A stretch of 64,000 nt of DNA. Origin: Rhodococcus qingshengii. Its GTDB lineage: Bacteria > Actinomycetota > Actinomycetes > Mycobacteriales > Mycobacteriaceae. Shown here piece after piece: positions 36,104 through 44,874 of this stretch; the first letter of the stretch is position 1; every line of letters begins with the position of its first letter. The stretch is taken from assembly GCF_021025955.1 (NCBI RefSeq), contig NZ_JAJNCL010000002.1:547626-611625 (forward strand), given 5' to 3'. The notes under the pieces were generated by a model. It ran no database searches and had not been told where the DNA came from. It worked only from the letters and a program-made list of their open reading frames with translations. Made by a program: the position numbers and the translations under genes.

Positions 36104-36130
36104 AAGTTCGAGCTCTACTACGACGTGTGA
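36104..36130 (+). other. Displaced 3' end of glnA1 (proposed attR)
   Basis: The + strand reads AAG TTC GAG CTC TAC TAC GAC GTG then TGA: KFELYYDV-stop, the conserved C-terminus of actinobacterial glutamine synthetase I (usually EFxLYYDV). The codons upstream do not continue the glnA frame (TPRR), so only the very end is present. A strong terminator follows 38 bases later. In mycobacteria glnA1 is next to glnE and glnA2, and both lie on the right of this point. I propose an integration junction in the glnA1 3' end. Confidence 0.55.
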
Positions 36131-36167
36131 TCCGCATCCTGACGTAAGTCAGACCTGCGAGTACCGA

Positions 36168-36207
36168 GTCCACCCGTCCCGCTTCTGCGGGGCGGGTGGA
36201 CTTGTTT
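36168..36207 (+). terminator. Rho-independent terminator, probably of glnA1
   Basis: GTCCACCCGTCCCGC (36168-36182), loop TTCT, then GCGGGGCGGGTGGAC (36187-36201) form a 15-bp stem with one G-T pair, followed by TTGTTT. No complete gene in the window ends just before it; it matches the position expected for the glnA1 terminator. Confidence 0.8.
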
Positions 36208-36274
36208 CGGTCCGAGGGAGACCCCTCGGGCAAATGATGACCGGCATTCATACCGGACGCGGTCGAATCGCGGA

Positions 36275-36895
36275 TCAGCCTCGGGCACGTTGACCGATAG
36301 CCGCTTTGTTGACGATATAGGCGATTCGACCTGCCCGTGTTGCGTCTCGAGCGACGCTGACGATCCACCACAGCATCTGTTTGCGGGCGCTGGGCGGAAA
36401 ACTGTCCCAGTTGCTTCGAGCTTGCGGGTCCCGGTCCAGCGCCGACTGCAAGTCAGATGGTTCCTCGAGGTCTTCGACTTGGTCGAGAATCGTCCACCAA
36501 CCAGTGGATTTCGCGGCAGCAATGGCACCACGACCAGCAGCGGTCATGAGGCCACGCGCCTCCATATCAGCTGCGCGTTCGCGGTTGAGTCGGGTCCAGG
36601 AACTCTTGCGTCTACGAGGCGTGAACAGTTGCAAATTGCGCTCTTCGTCGAAGATGGTGTTGGTGGAATCGATCCAACCAAAGCAGATGGCTTCCTCAAC
36701 GGCCTGAGGGTAGGGGCAGCGTGGTCGGCTGGTGGTGGTGCGCCAGGAGCACAACCACACACCTCGGCCCGACGTGTGATTGTCCGTCAACCAAGTTCGC
36801 CACTGTTCCCGAGTCTCGGCGTGGATGATCGGGTAGTCGAACTTCCACGTCGGGGGGTGGACGGAAGCCGGTAGCGATGATTTCGAATTGGTCAC
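36275..36895 (-). CDS. YdeI/OmpD-associated family protein
   Basis: 206 residues from GTG 36895 with GGAGAG 3-8 bases upstream. Family motifs: EQWRTWLTDNHTSGRGVWL, PYPQAVEEAICFGWIDS, FTPRRRKSSWTRLNRE, then the small C-terminal helical part (FPPSARKQMLWWIVSVARDA). Proteins of this family are linked to stress and bacteriocin resistance in some species; the reaction is unknown. First gene of the chromosomal part. Confidence 0.8.
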   Translation of the reverse strand: MTNSKSSLPASVHPPTWKFDYPIIHAETREQWRTWLTDNHTSGRGVWLCSWRTTTSRPRCPYPQAVEEAICFGWIDSTNTIFDEERNLQLFTPRRRKSSWTRLNRERAADMEARGLMTAAGRGAIAAAKSTGWWTILDQVEDLEEPSDLQSALDRDPQARSNWDSFPPSARKQMLWWIVSVARDATRAGRIAYIVNKAAIGQRARG

Positions 36896-37028
36896 TTACT
36901 CTCCAAACTCAGAGGGAAACGGATACGTGTCTCGATAGACGAGGGGCCTGCGCGGGGAACACGTCTGCGAACTTGTCCCGGGGCAACCTGGACATGAATG
37001 GTCTTGTCGCACAATCCTCTTCTGACTG

Positions 37029-37994
37029 TCATGGTGTCGAGACCCTGAGGTGAAGGGCGAGGCGACTGACGGTGTCGGCAAGCTCGGTTGGTTCGATGAC
37101 GACCACTGGGGCGGTGAGCGCAATGCGCGCAACGGTCATGGCGAGCCTGCCGAGATCTTCGCTGCGGATCTGGACAAGGCAGCGGTCCGCTGCCACCTCG
37201 ATCGGTGTGTGGTCAATCCATCTGAGTACGCCCTCGAGGTCTGCGAACGTGGCTTCGATGGCGAGTTTTGCATCGTGGTGACGGGGTGGCGAGCCGACTG
37301 ATCTCGCGACGAAGCCTGCCGCGTCACCGCCCGGGATCTCGCGTGGCGTGAAATGACTGCCTGCCAGCCAGGGCTCCGAGAGCCGGTCCAGTCGAAATGT
37401 TCGCCAATCCGCACGATTGTGGTCCCATGCTACGAGGTACCAACGACGTCCCGCCGTGACAAGGCGGTGCGGCTCGACGAGCCGTCTGCTGCTCTCGCCA
37501 TCACCTCGCCGGTAGTCGAAACGAACGTGCTCGTGGTCGCGACATGCCGCAGCAAGCACACTGAGTGCTTCGGGGTCGACGATGTCGTCATCTGCCCGCC
37601 GCATGGAACTGACGCTCGAATGCAGTGCCGACACACGTCGGCGTAGTCGATGGGGCAGGAGTGCTTCGATCTTGGTCAGCGCGCGCAGCGACGTTTCTTC
37701 GATGCCTCCGATGGCGGCCTCGGCGGCGTAGCGCAGTCCGACGGCTACCGCCACGGACTCGTCATCGTCGAGGATCAGGGGCGGCACGTGCGCCCCCGTT
37801 GCAAGTCGGTAGCCCCCGTATTTTCCGGACGTGGAATCGACCGGATAGCCAAGGTCGCGTAGGCGATCGATGTCGCGGCGCACCGTCCGCTGCGTGACAT
37901 CGAGTCGTGCTGCAAGTTCGGCACAGTGCCAGAAGCGATGGGTCTGAAGGAGCGAGAGCAATTGCAGTGCTCGTCCTGTGGGATCGTTCCGCAT
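37029..37994 (-). CDS. WYL-domain transcriptional regulator (YafY/DeoR type)
   Basis: 321 residues. N-terminal HTH: RALQLLSLLQTHRFWHCAEL, DVTQRTVRRDIDRLRDLGYP. The central WYL domain includes VRFDYRRGDGESSRRLVEPH and RRWYLVAWDHNRADWRTFRL. The C-terminal dimerisation part ends with VVIEPTELADTVSRLALHL. Divergent from the epoxide hydrolase gene, which it may control. Confidence 0.88.
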   Translation of the reverse strand: MRNDPTGRALQLLSLLQTHRFWHCAELAARLDVTQRTVRRDIDRLRDLGYPVDSTSGKYGGYRLATGAHVPPLILDDDESVAVAVGLRYAAEAAIGGIEETSLRALTKIEALLPHRLRRRVSALHSSVSSMRRADDDIVDPEALSVLAAACRDHEHVRFDYRRGDGESSRRLVEPHRLVTAGRRWYLVAWDHNRADWRTFRLDRLSEPWLAGSHFTPREIPGGDAAGFVARSVGSPPRHHDAKLAIEATFADLEGVLRWIDHTPIEVAADRCLVQIRSEDLGRLAMTVARIALTAPVVVIEPTELADTVSRLALHLRVSTP

Positions 37995-38104
37995 TTCTTC
38001 AGATTGCCAGCGATCTAGGACTTTATGTGTCCACGATGCTCCCTATCGTCGGAGCAACCGGTCGATCCAGACACGAGATCGGTACTCAACTCAAAGGAGC
38101 ATCC

Positions 38105-39046
38105 GTGAATCCATCCGACTTCCCCAGGCCCGTCCTCATCCAAGTCAACGGCGTGGAACTCGAAGTCTTCGAAGGAGGGCGACACAATGCCGGGAAACCC
38201 ATCGTGCTGTGTCACGGATGGCCAGAGCACGCCTATTCCTGGCGATACCAGGTGCCCGCCCTTGTCGAGGCGGGCTACCACGTCATCGTCCCGAACCAGC
38301 GCGGCTACGGGAATTCATCACGTCCGACCGAAGTGACGGACTATGACATTGAACATTTGGCGGGTGATCTCATCGCACTACTCGATCACTACGGCTACGA
38401 AGATGCCACCTTTGTCGGTCACGATTGGGGCGCCTTTGTCGTGTGGGGCCTGACCCTGTTGCACCCGGACCGGGTAAACAAAGTGATCAACCTGAGCCTG
38501 CCCTACCAGGATCGCGGAGAGCAGCCGTGGATTGAGTTCATGGAAGCCGTGCTTGGCGGTGATTTCTACTTCGTCCACTTCAATCGACAGCCGGGCGTCG
38601 CGGACGCCGTGTTCGAAGACAACACCCTCCGGTTCCTCCGCAACCTGTACCGGAAGAACGAACCCCTTAGGGAGCCTCAGCCGGGTATGGCGCTGATCGA
38701 TCTCGCCAGAGCAGAGACGCCACTCGGTGAGCCACTGATGAGCGATAGCGAATTGGCCGTTTTCGTCTCCGCCTTCGAATCGACAGGATTCACGGGCAGT
38801 GTGAACTGGTACAGGAACCTTGACCGCAACTGGCATTTGCTGGCCGAGGTGGACCCGATCATCCAACAGCCCGCACTCATGATCTACGGCGACCGTGACG
38901 CGATCGCGAGGGCTGAGAACCTGACAGAGTTCGTGCCCAATGTGGAAGTAGTCAATCTCGACTGCGGTCACTGGATCCAGCAAGAAAGACCCGAAGAGAC
39001 CAACCAAGCGATCTTGAACTGGCTGGAACGGCAGGATGCCACATAG
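38105..39046 (+). CDS. Epoxide-hydrolase-like alpha/beta hydrolase
   Basis: 313 residues from GTG 38105, with AAGGAG 6 bases upstream; a longer frame to 37907 crosses the regulator and is not used. HGWPEHAYSW (oxyanion), GHDWGAFV (nucleophile Asp, near residue 105), and QERP/DCGHW at the C-terminus (His) match epoxide hydrolases/haloalkane dehalogenases with an Asp nucleophile. The nucleophile Asp in GHDWG rather than Ser is characteristic. Confidence 0.82.
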   Translation: MNPSDFPRPVLIQVNGVELEVFEGGRHNAGKPIVLCHGWPEHAYSWRYQVPALVEAGYHVIVPNQRGYGNSSRPTEVTDYDIEHLAGDLIALLDHYGYEDATFVGHDWGAFVVWGLTLLHPDRVNKVINLSLPYQDRGEQPWIEFMEAVLGGDFYFVHFNRQPGVADAVFEDNTLRFLRNLYRKNEPLREPQPGMALIDLARAETPLGEPLMSDSELAVFVSAFESTGFTGSVNWYRNLDRNWHLLAEVDPIIQQPALMIYGDRDAIARAENLTEFVPNVEVVNLDCGHWIQQERPEETNQAILNWLERQDAT

Positions 39047-39133
39047 TTTCAAGGCTAGGTGCGGTCTCAGTGAAAATGTCAGTCTCATTCAAGTCCAGTA
39101 GGGGGATTGATCCGGACCCATCTTGTGTGTGTA

Positions 39134-39480
39134 TCAAGCGGATTGCCGAGCGCGGGTGTGGGCGAGTCGGTAGGAATCGGTGCCGGTTTCGATGATGTTG
39201 CCGCCGAAGGTGAGCCGATCCACGATGGCGGTGCAAAGTCGTGGGTCGGTGAACATTGTCGTCCAGCGGGAGAACGATTCGTTGGAGGCGATGGCGACGG
39301 AGTTCTTTCCTCCCGTTCGGTCAACACCTAAAAAATAGCTCGGCGCCTCGTTTGTCGAGTTCCATGTAACCGAGTTCGTCGATGCAGAGCCGATCCACTC
39401 GGCCGTAGCGGGCGACCGTGCGGGCGGGTTGCTTCTCGTCGGCGACTTCGACTCGCCGGGAGTGTCGGCGTAGATACCGA
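39134..39480 (-). pseudogene. istB relic of an IS21-family element
   Basis: Three frames must be joined to follow the IstB ATPase: RVDRLCIDELGYMELDKRGA (stop at 39321), then VLTEREER, then NSVAIASNESFSRWTTMF with CTAIVDRLTFGGNIIETGTD and SYRLAHTRA. At least two frameshifts separate them. No transposase (istA) is nearby. Beyond 39480 the sequence to 39690 loses IstB similarity. Confidence 0.75.
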
Positions 39481-39699
39481 TCAAGACCTCACTCGCCGCG
39501 GACAACGCAGCCGACAGCGCGCGGACCCGACCACCCCCTGCCAGTTGGCCCAGGCCCAACCAGTTCCGGCATGGCCTGGATGGACGTTGTCGCCTGCTGC
39601 ATCGACAAGAGCCTCTCGCCACATTTCAAATCGTTGTTGATCCAACAAGTTACCGGGCTCCGCAAACGCGGCCACCTCTACCGGCTCCACTTTCGAGAA

Positions 39700-39972
39700 T
39701 TAACGAGAGCGTCGGAAAACAAGCCATGCACGCAATCCGGCGATGGGCACAAGCCAAATCCCGAAAAAGAAGGCGACTGCTCGCCACACACCGATTCGCC
39801 GGGACACGGAAACCACATCGGCCGTTCCGACAAGGCACAGGGAAATCCATATCAAGGCGAGAATGAATCCGCCGCCGTACAGAAGAACGAACGCCCCGAA
39901 TCCGTCCATGCAGTCCATTCCACTGTCGACGCAGTCCTGAAGCCCCGCCGCACCGAGTAGGGAGATGTTCAC
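39700..39972 (-). CDS. Small membrane protein
   Basis: 90 residues starting GTG (MNISLLGAAGLQDCVDSGMD). Two or three hydrophobic segments (FVLLYGGGFILALIWISLCL; VWRAVAFFFGIWLVPIAGLR) and a basic tail. No family recognised. No strong ribosome site seen. Confidence 0.5.
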   Translation of the reverse strand: MNISLLGAAGLQDCVDSGMDCMDGFGAFVLLYGGGFILALIWISLCLVGTADVVSVSRRIGVWRAVAFFFGIWLVPIAGLRAWLVFRRSR

Positions 39973-40061
39973 AGTGGCGATGCTACGGACCAGGGCGTCC
40001 CGAACTGCCGGACAAGCCGGCGGACTCGGCGATGCGAACTCCGGTCAGCCCGAACAAGGTA

Positions 40062-40094
40062 GAAGCCCCACCCCCGTGGGGAGGGTAGGGCTTC
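40062..40094. terminator. Hairpin in the 39973-40291 gap
   Basis: GAAGCCC (40062-40068) pairs with GGGCTTC (40088-40094), with inner pairs CCCC/GGGG. Lies downstream of the DUF5994 gene on the minus strand. The rest of this 320-base gap shows no gene. Confidence 0.45.
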
Positions 40095-40291
40095 CTTCGA
40101 TCCGGCGCTCACGCACAGTGGGAGGGTGGTGGGCATGCCGGACCGACGACACAGCAGGGAGTCAAGCTGCCGCGCCCAAGCGCTGACCTGAAGGAATGCG
40201 CCTGAGATTGTGGTTACGAGAACCATCAAACCAGACAAACTGGACGCATGTTCAGGAATCGAAAGATTTGACCCCGCCCGTCAGAAAGATC

Positions 40292-40750
40292 TCACTGCAC
40301 CCGATAGGTTTCGCTGCGGCCAGGATCCACCAACCGGCGCATGATCTCGTACGCACGGTCCGGATCCGTGTACGGCGGAATCATCATCAGAACGAGTTGA
40401 CGGCCGTACATGTCGTCGAGATACATCAAATCGTGAGGCTGGCCAGGGTATGGACCCCGCACTTCCAGTCCGTCGACCTCGTCGATACGACGCTGCGCGC
40501 TGCTGATCGTGTTCCAGTCGAACGCAACCCGCGCGATCGGCCCCAACCTCAGCGAAAGTGCGGATATCAGATCGTGAAGCTCCGCCGTGACGTTGGTGGT
40601 CCATGGGAACCACGCGCCGTCTACCGATGCCTTGACGGCGCCTTGACCACGAAGCAGGAACCGCGGAGTCCGCGTCGGCGACGGGAAAGGTTGCCCGACA
40701 TGGCGCTGCGGCGCTTCACTTGCATAGTCAAGAGTGCTGATGTGCGCCAT
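40292..40750 (-). CDS. DUF5994 family protein
   Basis: 152 residues starting MAHISTLDYASEAPQRHVGQ. The VDGAWFPWTTNVTAELHDLI and IARVAFDWNTI segments match the actinobacterial family DUF5994. Function unknown. Next on the same strand is the F420-type oxidoreductase, which reads toward it. Confidence 0.7.
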   Translation of the reverse strand: MAHISTLDYASEAPQRHVGQPFPSPTRTPRFLLRGQGAVKASVDGAWFPWTTNVTAELHDLISALSLRLGPIARVAFDWNTISSAQRRIDEVDGLEVRGPYPGQPHDLMYLDDMYGRQLVLMMIPPYTDPDRAYEIMRRLVDPGRSETYRVQ

Positions 40751-40846
40751 GACGACGCTCCTTAACGGAGGATTCGTGGAACCGTCAGGCAGAGGCGCCC
40801 GGTCGTGGGTTCCATGCCTTCAGGCTACTCCGCTGCGCAATCCCGA

Positions 40847-41242
40847 CTACGCATCGACGGAAATGATCACGCCGGTGTCCCCGTACGGGAACGTCCCCTT
40901 GCCGATGTGGCCGAGAGTGTTGAAGAATTTCGAAATAGGCACCATCACACCGTATTTCGCTTTGACTTTGCTGCGGATCTCGTCGAATTCAGCTCCGCCG
41001 CTCACCAATTGAGCGGTCCCGGCGACCGGCGACGATCCGTCGGCAACCCTTCCGCGGTTGTTGCACGGCACTACGGTGACGCGTGGGTTGTTCCGCAGCC
41101 GCTTGGCCTTACCCGATTTCGAGGAAGTCCAGAAGCCGATACGTCCGTCAGGCAGAGGCACGACCCATGTCGGCGTGGCTACGCCGTCACCACTCTTACG
41201 AAATGTGGTGACCGAGATCGTCTTCTCTTCGCCCAGGGACAT
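40847..41242 (-). CDS. PPOX-class F420-dependent oxidoreductase
   Basis: 131 residues from ATG 41242 (MSLGEEKTISVTTFRKSGDG). The split-barrel FMN/F420-binding fold is seen: TPTWVVPLPDGRIGFWTS, GKAKRLRNNPRVTVVPCNNR and GTAQLV. Such enzymes reduce small molecules with F420H2 in actinobacteria. Confidence 0.82.
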   Translation of the reverse strand: MSLGEEKTISVTTFRKSGDGVATPTWVVPLPDGRIGFWTSSKSGKAKRLRNNPRVTVVPCNNRGRVADGSSPVAGTAQLVSGGAEFDEIRSKVKAKYGVMVPISKFFNTLGHIGKGTFPYGDTGVIISVDA

Positions 41243-41429
41243 GAGACGAGCGTATGCCTCCACACACTCCACGACCATGCACGCGAATGAATTTTCTCTG
41301 CCTCAGGCGTTTCAAAGCGGACAATTGTCCGGACGAAGATGAATAACAGGTGCCGAGTGGTGGAAATGTCGCGGAACGACCCCGTCTCAGGTCGATTTGT
41401 GGCCTGCCGGTGTTGGAACATGACTTCTC

Positions 41430-42617
41430 GTGAATGCGGAACTCATCGTTCTCCTCGTCGTCGTCGTAACCGCTCTGGGGTTCGACTTCACCAACGGTTT
41501 TCATGACACGGGCAACGCTATGGCCACGTCGATTGCAACCGGCGCTCTCAAGCCCAAGGTGGCAGTCGCTCTGTCTGCTTCCTTGAACCTGGTCGGAGCT
41601 TTCCTCTCGGTAGAGGTTGCTGCCACCGTGGCCAAGGGCGTGGTGAACCTCGGAAATGTGGGTGGCCAAGCGCTGCTCACCATCGTCTTCGCCGGCCTTG
41701 TCGGCGGCATCATCTGGAACCTGGCAACGTGGTTGCTCGGCATCCCCTCGAGTTCCTCACACGCACTGTTCGGCGGCCTGATCGGCGCCGCCATCGCGTC
41801 CCTCGGAATGAGCGGTGTCGCCTGGAGCGGCGTACTCAGCAAGGTTGTCATCCCCGCAGTTCTCGCTCCCGTCGTAGCCGGCTTGGTTGCAGCGGCCGGA
41901 ACATGGCTCATCTACCGCATCACCTCCAACGTCGGTGAGGAAACCAAGGACAAGGGTTTCCGACTCGGCCAGATCGGTTCGGCTTCACTCGTTTCCCTCG
42001 CCCACGGCACCAACGACGCTCAGAAGACCATGGGCGTCATCTTCCTCGCCCTGGTCGCCCACGGAACCATCTCCGCCGACGCGGACATGCCGTTCTGGGT
42101 CAAGCTCACGTGCGCGCTCGCGATCGCTGCCGGAACCTACCTCGGCGGGTGGCGAGTCATCCGCACACTCGGCAAGGGTCTTGTCGAGATCGCCGCACCC
42201 CAGGGCATGGCGGCCGAAGCATCTTCTGCTGCAATCATTCTCACCTCCAGCCACCTCGGCCTTCCCCTCTCGACCACCCATGTGGCGACGGGTTCCATCA
42301 TGGGAACCGGTCTGGGACGCAAGGGCGCCGAGGTTCGTTGGGGCGTCGCCGGACGTATGGCGGTCGCCTGGTTGATCACTCTCCCGTCCGCTGCAATCGT
42401 CGGCGCTCTGTGCTGGGGCCTGGCCAACATCGTCGGCGGCCTGCCCGGTGTCCTGGTCGTCTTCGCTGTGCTCATCGCCTTGGCCGGTTGGATGTACCTG
42501 CGCTCCCGCAAGGAGCCCATCGATCCGAGCAACGTCAACGCCGAGTGGGACGGCGGCCTGGTGCCTGCAGAGGTCCCCGGTCCGGACGCCCGCGTCACCA
42601 CCGACGTCAAAGCCTGA
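41430..42617 (+). CDS. Inorganic phosphate transporter, Pit family
   Basis: 395 residues with about ten membrane helices. Family signatures: GFDFTNGFHDTGNAMATSIA near the N-terminus and, in the repeat half, SLAHGTNDAQKTMGVIFLAL and LPLSTTHVATGSIMGTGLGR. First gene of a run of four on the + strand. Low-affinity phosphate uptake with protons is the known role. Confidence 0.92.
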   Translation: MNAELIVLLVVVVTALGFDFTNGFHDTGNAMATSIATGALKPKVAVALSASLNLVGAFLSVEVAATVAKGVVNLGNVGGQALLTIVFAGLVGGIIWNLATWLLGIPSSSSHALFGGLIGAAIASLGMSGVAWSGVLSKVVIPAVLAPVVAGLVAAAGTWLIYRITSNVGEETKDKGFRLGQIGSASLVSLAHGTNDAQKTMGVIFLALVAHGTISADADMPFWVKLTCALAIAAGTYLGGWRVIRTLGKGLVEIAAPQGMAAEASSAAIILTSSHLGLPLSTTHVATGSIMGTGLGRKGAEVRWGVAGRMAVAWLITLPSAAIVGALCWGLANIVGGLPGVLVVFAVLIALAGWMYLRSRKEPIDPSNVNAEWDGGLVPAEVPGPDARVTTDVKA

Positions 42618-42631
42618 AAGAGGGAATCGAC

Positions 42632-42913
42632 ATGGATATCTTGAAAAACACCGTCGACTCGCTCTGGCAGGTCGTACTGGTCGGCCTCCTGCTGGGCGCC
42701 GGACTGCCGGCGATCTTCGCAATCGGCCTGAAGTCCCTCGACGCCGGGCAACGTGGCAGTGGCGGCGGGAGCACTGCCGTCGCGGCTCGCAGTCCGTTGG
42801 CCGTGGCAGGCGCAGTGGTGTGCTTCGCGGTAGTGCTCATCGCGATCGTCACCGGAATTCTCTTCATCATGCAGGGCTTCCTCAGCCACACATTCGGCAT
42901 CGAGATCTTCTGA
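42632..42913 (+). CDS. Small membrane protein in Pit operon
   Basis: 93 residues from ATG 42632 with AGAGGGA upstream. Two membrane helices (LWQVVLVGLLLGAGLPAIFA and AVAGAVVCFAVVLIAIVTGI) separated by a Gly/Ser-rich loop. Lies 14 bases after the transporter stop; probably an accessory protein. Confidence 0.75.
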   Translation: MDILKNTVDSLWQVVLVGLLLGAGLPAIFAIGLKSLDAGQRGSGGGSTAVAARSPLAVAGAVVCFAVVLIAIVTGILFIMQGFLSHTFGIEIF

Positions 42914-42947
42914 TCCCGTACGCCCTCACGAGCGGAAAGACATCACC

Positions 42948-43274
42948 GTGACTGCACCGACTCCATCCCTTCCTCAATCCATTCTGGAATGGCTTCGCGC
43001 CGGCTACCCCGAAGGCATACCGCCCAAGGACCGCATTCCGCTGGTCGCATTGCTTCGACGCAAGCTCTCGGACGCGCAAATTCGAGAAATTGCCATCGGC
43101 GCTGCGCTCGCAGAACTGAGCGACGTCAACAGCGACCAGGTGATCTCGAGCGACGAGATCAGCGCTCAGATCGCAGATCTCACGAGCCAGACTCCCTCGG
43201 ACGAGGACATCGCGCGCGTTGCCTCCGTCCTGGCTGCCGCCGGGTGGCCCCTCGCCGATCTCGACAACGACTGA
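42948..43274 (+). CDS. DUF3349 family protein (copy 1)
   Basis: 108 residues starting MTAPTPSLPQSILEWLRAGY. The family pattern PLVALLRRKLSDAQIREIAI and the acidic region with VLAAAGWPLAD at the end are present. Known mycobacterial members are small helical proteins of unknown role. Followed at once by a paralogue. Confidence 0.8.
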   Translation: MTAPTPSLPQSILEWLRAGYPEGIPPKDRIPLVALLRRKLSDAQIREIAIGAALAELSDVNSDQVISSDEISAQIADLTSQTPSDEDIARVASVLAAAGWPLADLDND

Positions 43275-43285
43275 AGCTCGATTCG

Positions 43286-43624
43286 TTGAGTCTTCCACCA
43301 CTTCTGGCTTCGATACTCGGCTGGCTGCGTGCCGGGTATCCGAACGGTGTGCCGGAGCAGGACTACGTCCCTTTGATGGCCCTGCTCCGGCGACAGCTGT
43401 CCGACGACGAGATCGCCGTTCTTGCCGACGATCTCGTCGCCGAGTTTCCGGTTCCGGTCGATCCGATCGACTTTCCGGTTCCGGTCGATCCGATCGACAT
43501 CGGCGTCCTCATCACCAAGGTCACCGACGATATTCCGCACGAATCAGACGTCGCACGGGTACGTGAACACTTGATTCGTGGAGGTTGGAAAATCGAGGTG
43601 CAACCTCCGGTCGACGACGCCTGA
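43286..43624 (+). CDS. DUF3349 family protein (copy 2)
   Basis: 112 residues from TTG 43286 (MSLPPLLASILGWLRAGYPN), aligned by similarity to copy 1; TGAAG lies about 9 bases upstream. PLMALLRRQLSDDEIAVLAD matches copy 1. A perfect 27-base tandem duplication (43445-43498) adds a second FPVPVDPID. Confidence 0.75.
   Translation: MSLPPLLASILGWLRAGYPNGVPEQDYVPLMALLRRQLSDDEIAVLADDLVAEFPVPVDPIDFPVPVDPIDIGVLITKVTDDIPHESDVARVREHLIRGGWKIEVQPPVDDA
43445..43498. repeat. 27-base tandem duplication
   Basis: Two identical adjacent 27-base units, 43445-43471 and 43472-43498, within the second DUF3349 gene. They keep the frame and encode FPVPVDPID twice. Confidence 0.9.
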
Positions 43625-43773
43625 CGGCACTTCGTCAACCGGCCAGTTTGATAACGAACCGGTAACGGTACCGTCGAGGTCAATACAGACCACTTAGTGT
43701 CATACGGAATTCCGTGCCTCGGGGGGCTCGGTCGGATTTCGGTGTGCAAGCACCTTTGGGGCGGGAGTGATAC

Positions 43774-44802
43774 GTGCACGAGGCTCACACAGATTTGGCG
43801 AAAAACCCAGATATTTCGAGAAACCGCATTTCGAAACGAATCAAGCGTCGGATCCTCGGCCTCGCCGCGACAGCACTCGCACTCCCCCTGACCGCAGGCC
43901 TGATCAGCGGATCAGTAGCGACCGCAGCGCCCGCGCGCACCGCCCCGGCCGGTGGATACGAGGAGGTGTTCATCGACTCCTCGATGGGGCCGATCAAGGT
44001 TCAGATCCAGTGGGCTTCGCGCGGCGGCAACGCGGCGCTCTATCTTCTCGACGGTCTACGAGCACGCGACGACCGAAACGCGTGGAGTTTCGAGACCAAC
44101 GCTCTCGAACAGTACCGCGGCGACAACGTCACCCTGGTCATGCCGGTCGGCGGGCAGTCGAGCTTTTACTCCGACTGGTATGCGAACAGCAATTTGAATC
44201 GCCAGCCGGTCACGTACAAATGGGAAACCTTCCTCACCCAGGAACTTCCCGCTTATCTGGAATCGCGTGGCGTCTCCCGAACCAACAACGGCGTGCTCGG
44301 ACTATCCATGGGTGGCAGCGCTTCACTGACGCTAGCCGCCTACCACCGCGATCAGTTCAAGTTCGCCGGTTCGCTCTCGGGATACCTCAACATCTCAGCT
44401 CCAGGCATGCGTGAGGCGATCCGCGTGGCGATGGTCAGCGCCGGGTCCTTTAATGTCGATGCCATGTGGGGACCGCCGTGGAACCCGGCTTGGCTCCGCA
44501 ACGACCCCTTTGTGTTTGCACCCGAACTGGCTGGGCTCTCCCTGTACATCTCCGCCGCGAGCGGCCTACCCGGACAGTTCGATCAACCGCGTCGACCCGT
44601 CGACTTCGTAAATACCGGTAGCGCCATCGGCCTCGAAGCCCTGGCCCTGATGAACTCACGGGCATTCCAGCTGCGCATGAACTCCCTGGGAATTCCGGCG
44701 ACGTACAGCTTCCCGGCCAACGGCACTCACTCGTGGCCGTACTGGGGTGCGGAATTGTGGAAGGCGCGAGGCCAGATCCTCGACACCCTCGACGCTTGGT
44801 GA
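43774..44802 (+). CDS. Antigen 85-like mycolyltransferase
   Basis: 342 residues from GTG 43774. Long signal peptide (ILGLAATALALPLTAGLISG then ATAAPA). Esterase family motifs: ALYLLDGLRARDDRNAWSFE, LVMPVGGQSSFYSDWY, the nucleophile region GLSMGGSASLTLAA (Ser), and NGTHSWPYWGAEL near the end (His). Transfers mycolic acids to trehalose or arabinogalactan in the cell envelope. Strong marker of a mycolate-containing actinomycete. Confidence 0.92.
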   Translation: MHEAHTDLAKNPDISRNRISKRIKRRILGLAATALALPLTAGLISGSVATAAPARTAPAGGYEEVFIDSSMGPIKVQIQWASRGGNAALYLLDGLRARDDRNAWSFETNALEQYRGDNVTLVMPVGGQSSFYSDWYANSNLNRQPVTYKWETFLTQELPAYLESRGVSRTNNGVLGLSMGGSASLTLAAYHRDQFKFAGSLSGYLNISAPGMREAIRVAMVSAGSFNVDAMWGPPWNPAWLRNDPFVFAPELAGLSLYISAASGLPGQFDQPRRPVDFVNTGSAIGLEALALMNSRAFQLRMNSLGIPATYSFPANGTHSWPYWGAELWKARGQILDTLDAW

Positions 44803-44833
44803 ACTGACAACGACTCGATCACCGACAATCGCA

Positions 44834-44866
44834 GGCCCCGACCGAATTTCGGTCGGGGCCTTTCTC
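44834..44866. terminator. Terminator after mycolyltransferase
   Basis: GGCCCCGACCG (44834-44844), loop AATTT, CGGTCGGGGCC (44850-44860) then TTTCTC: a perfect 11-bp stem with a U-run on the + strand. Lies between convergent genes and could serve both. Confidence 0.9.
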
Positions 44867-44874
44867 GTTCGAAA

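Noticed and set aside
37907..38104. Longer start for the epoxide hydrolase
   Set aside because: It would run antisense through the regulator's 5' end; the GTG at 38105 has a clear ribosome site.
43767..44414. Plus-strand frame overlapping the mycolyltransferase
   Set aside because: Arg-rich and without family features; the overlapping 342-residue frame has a signal peptide and esterase motifs.
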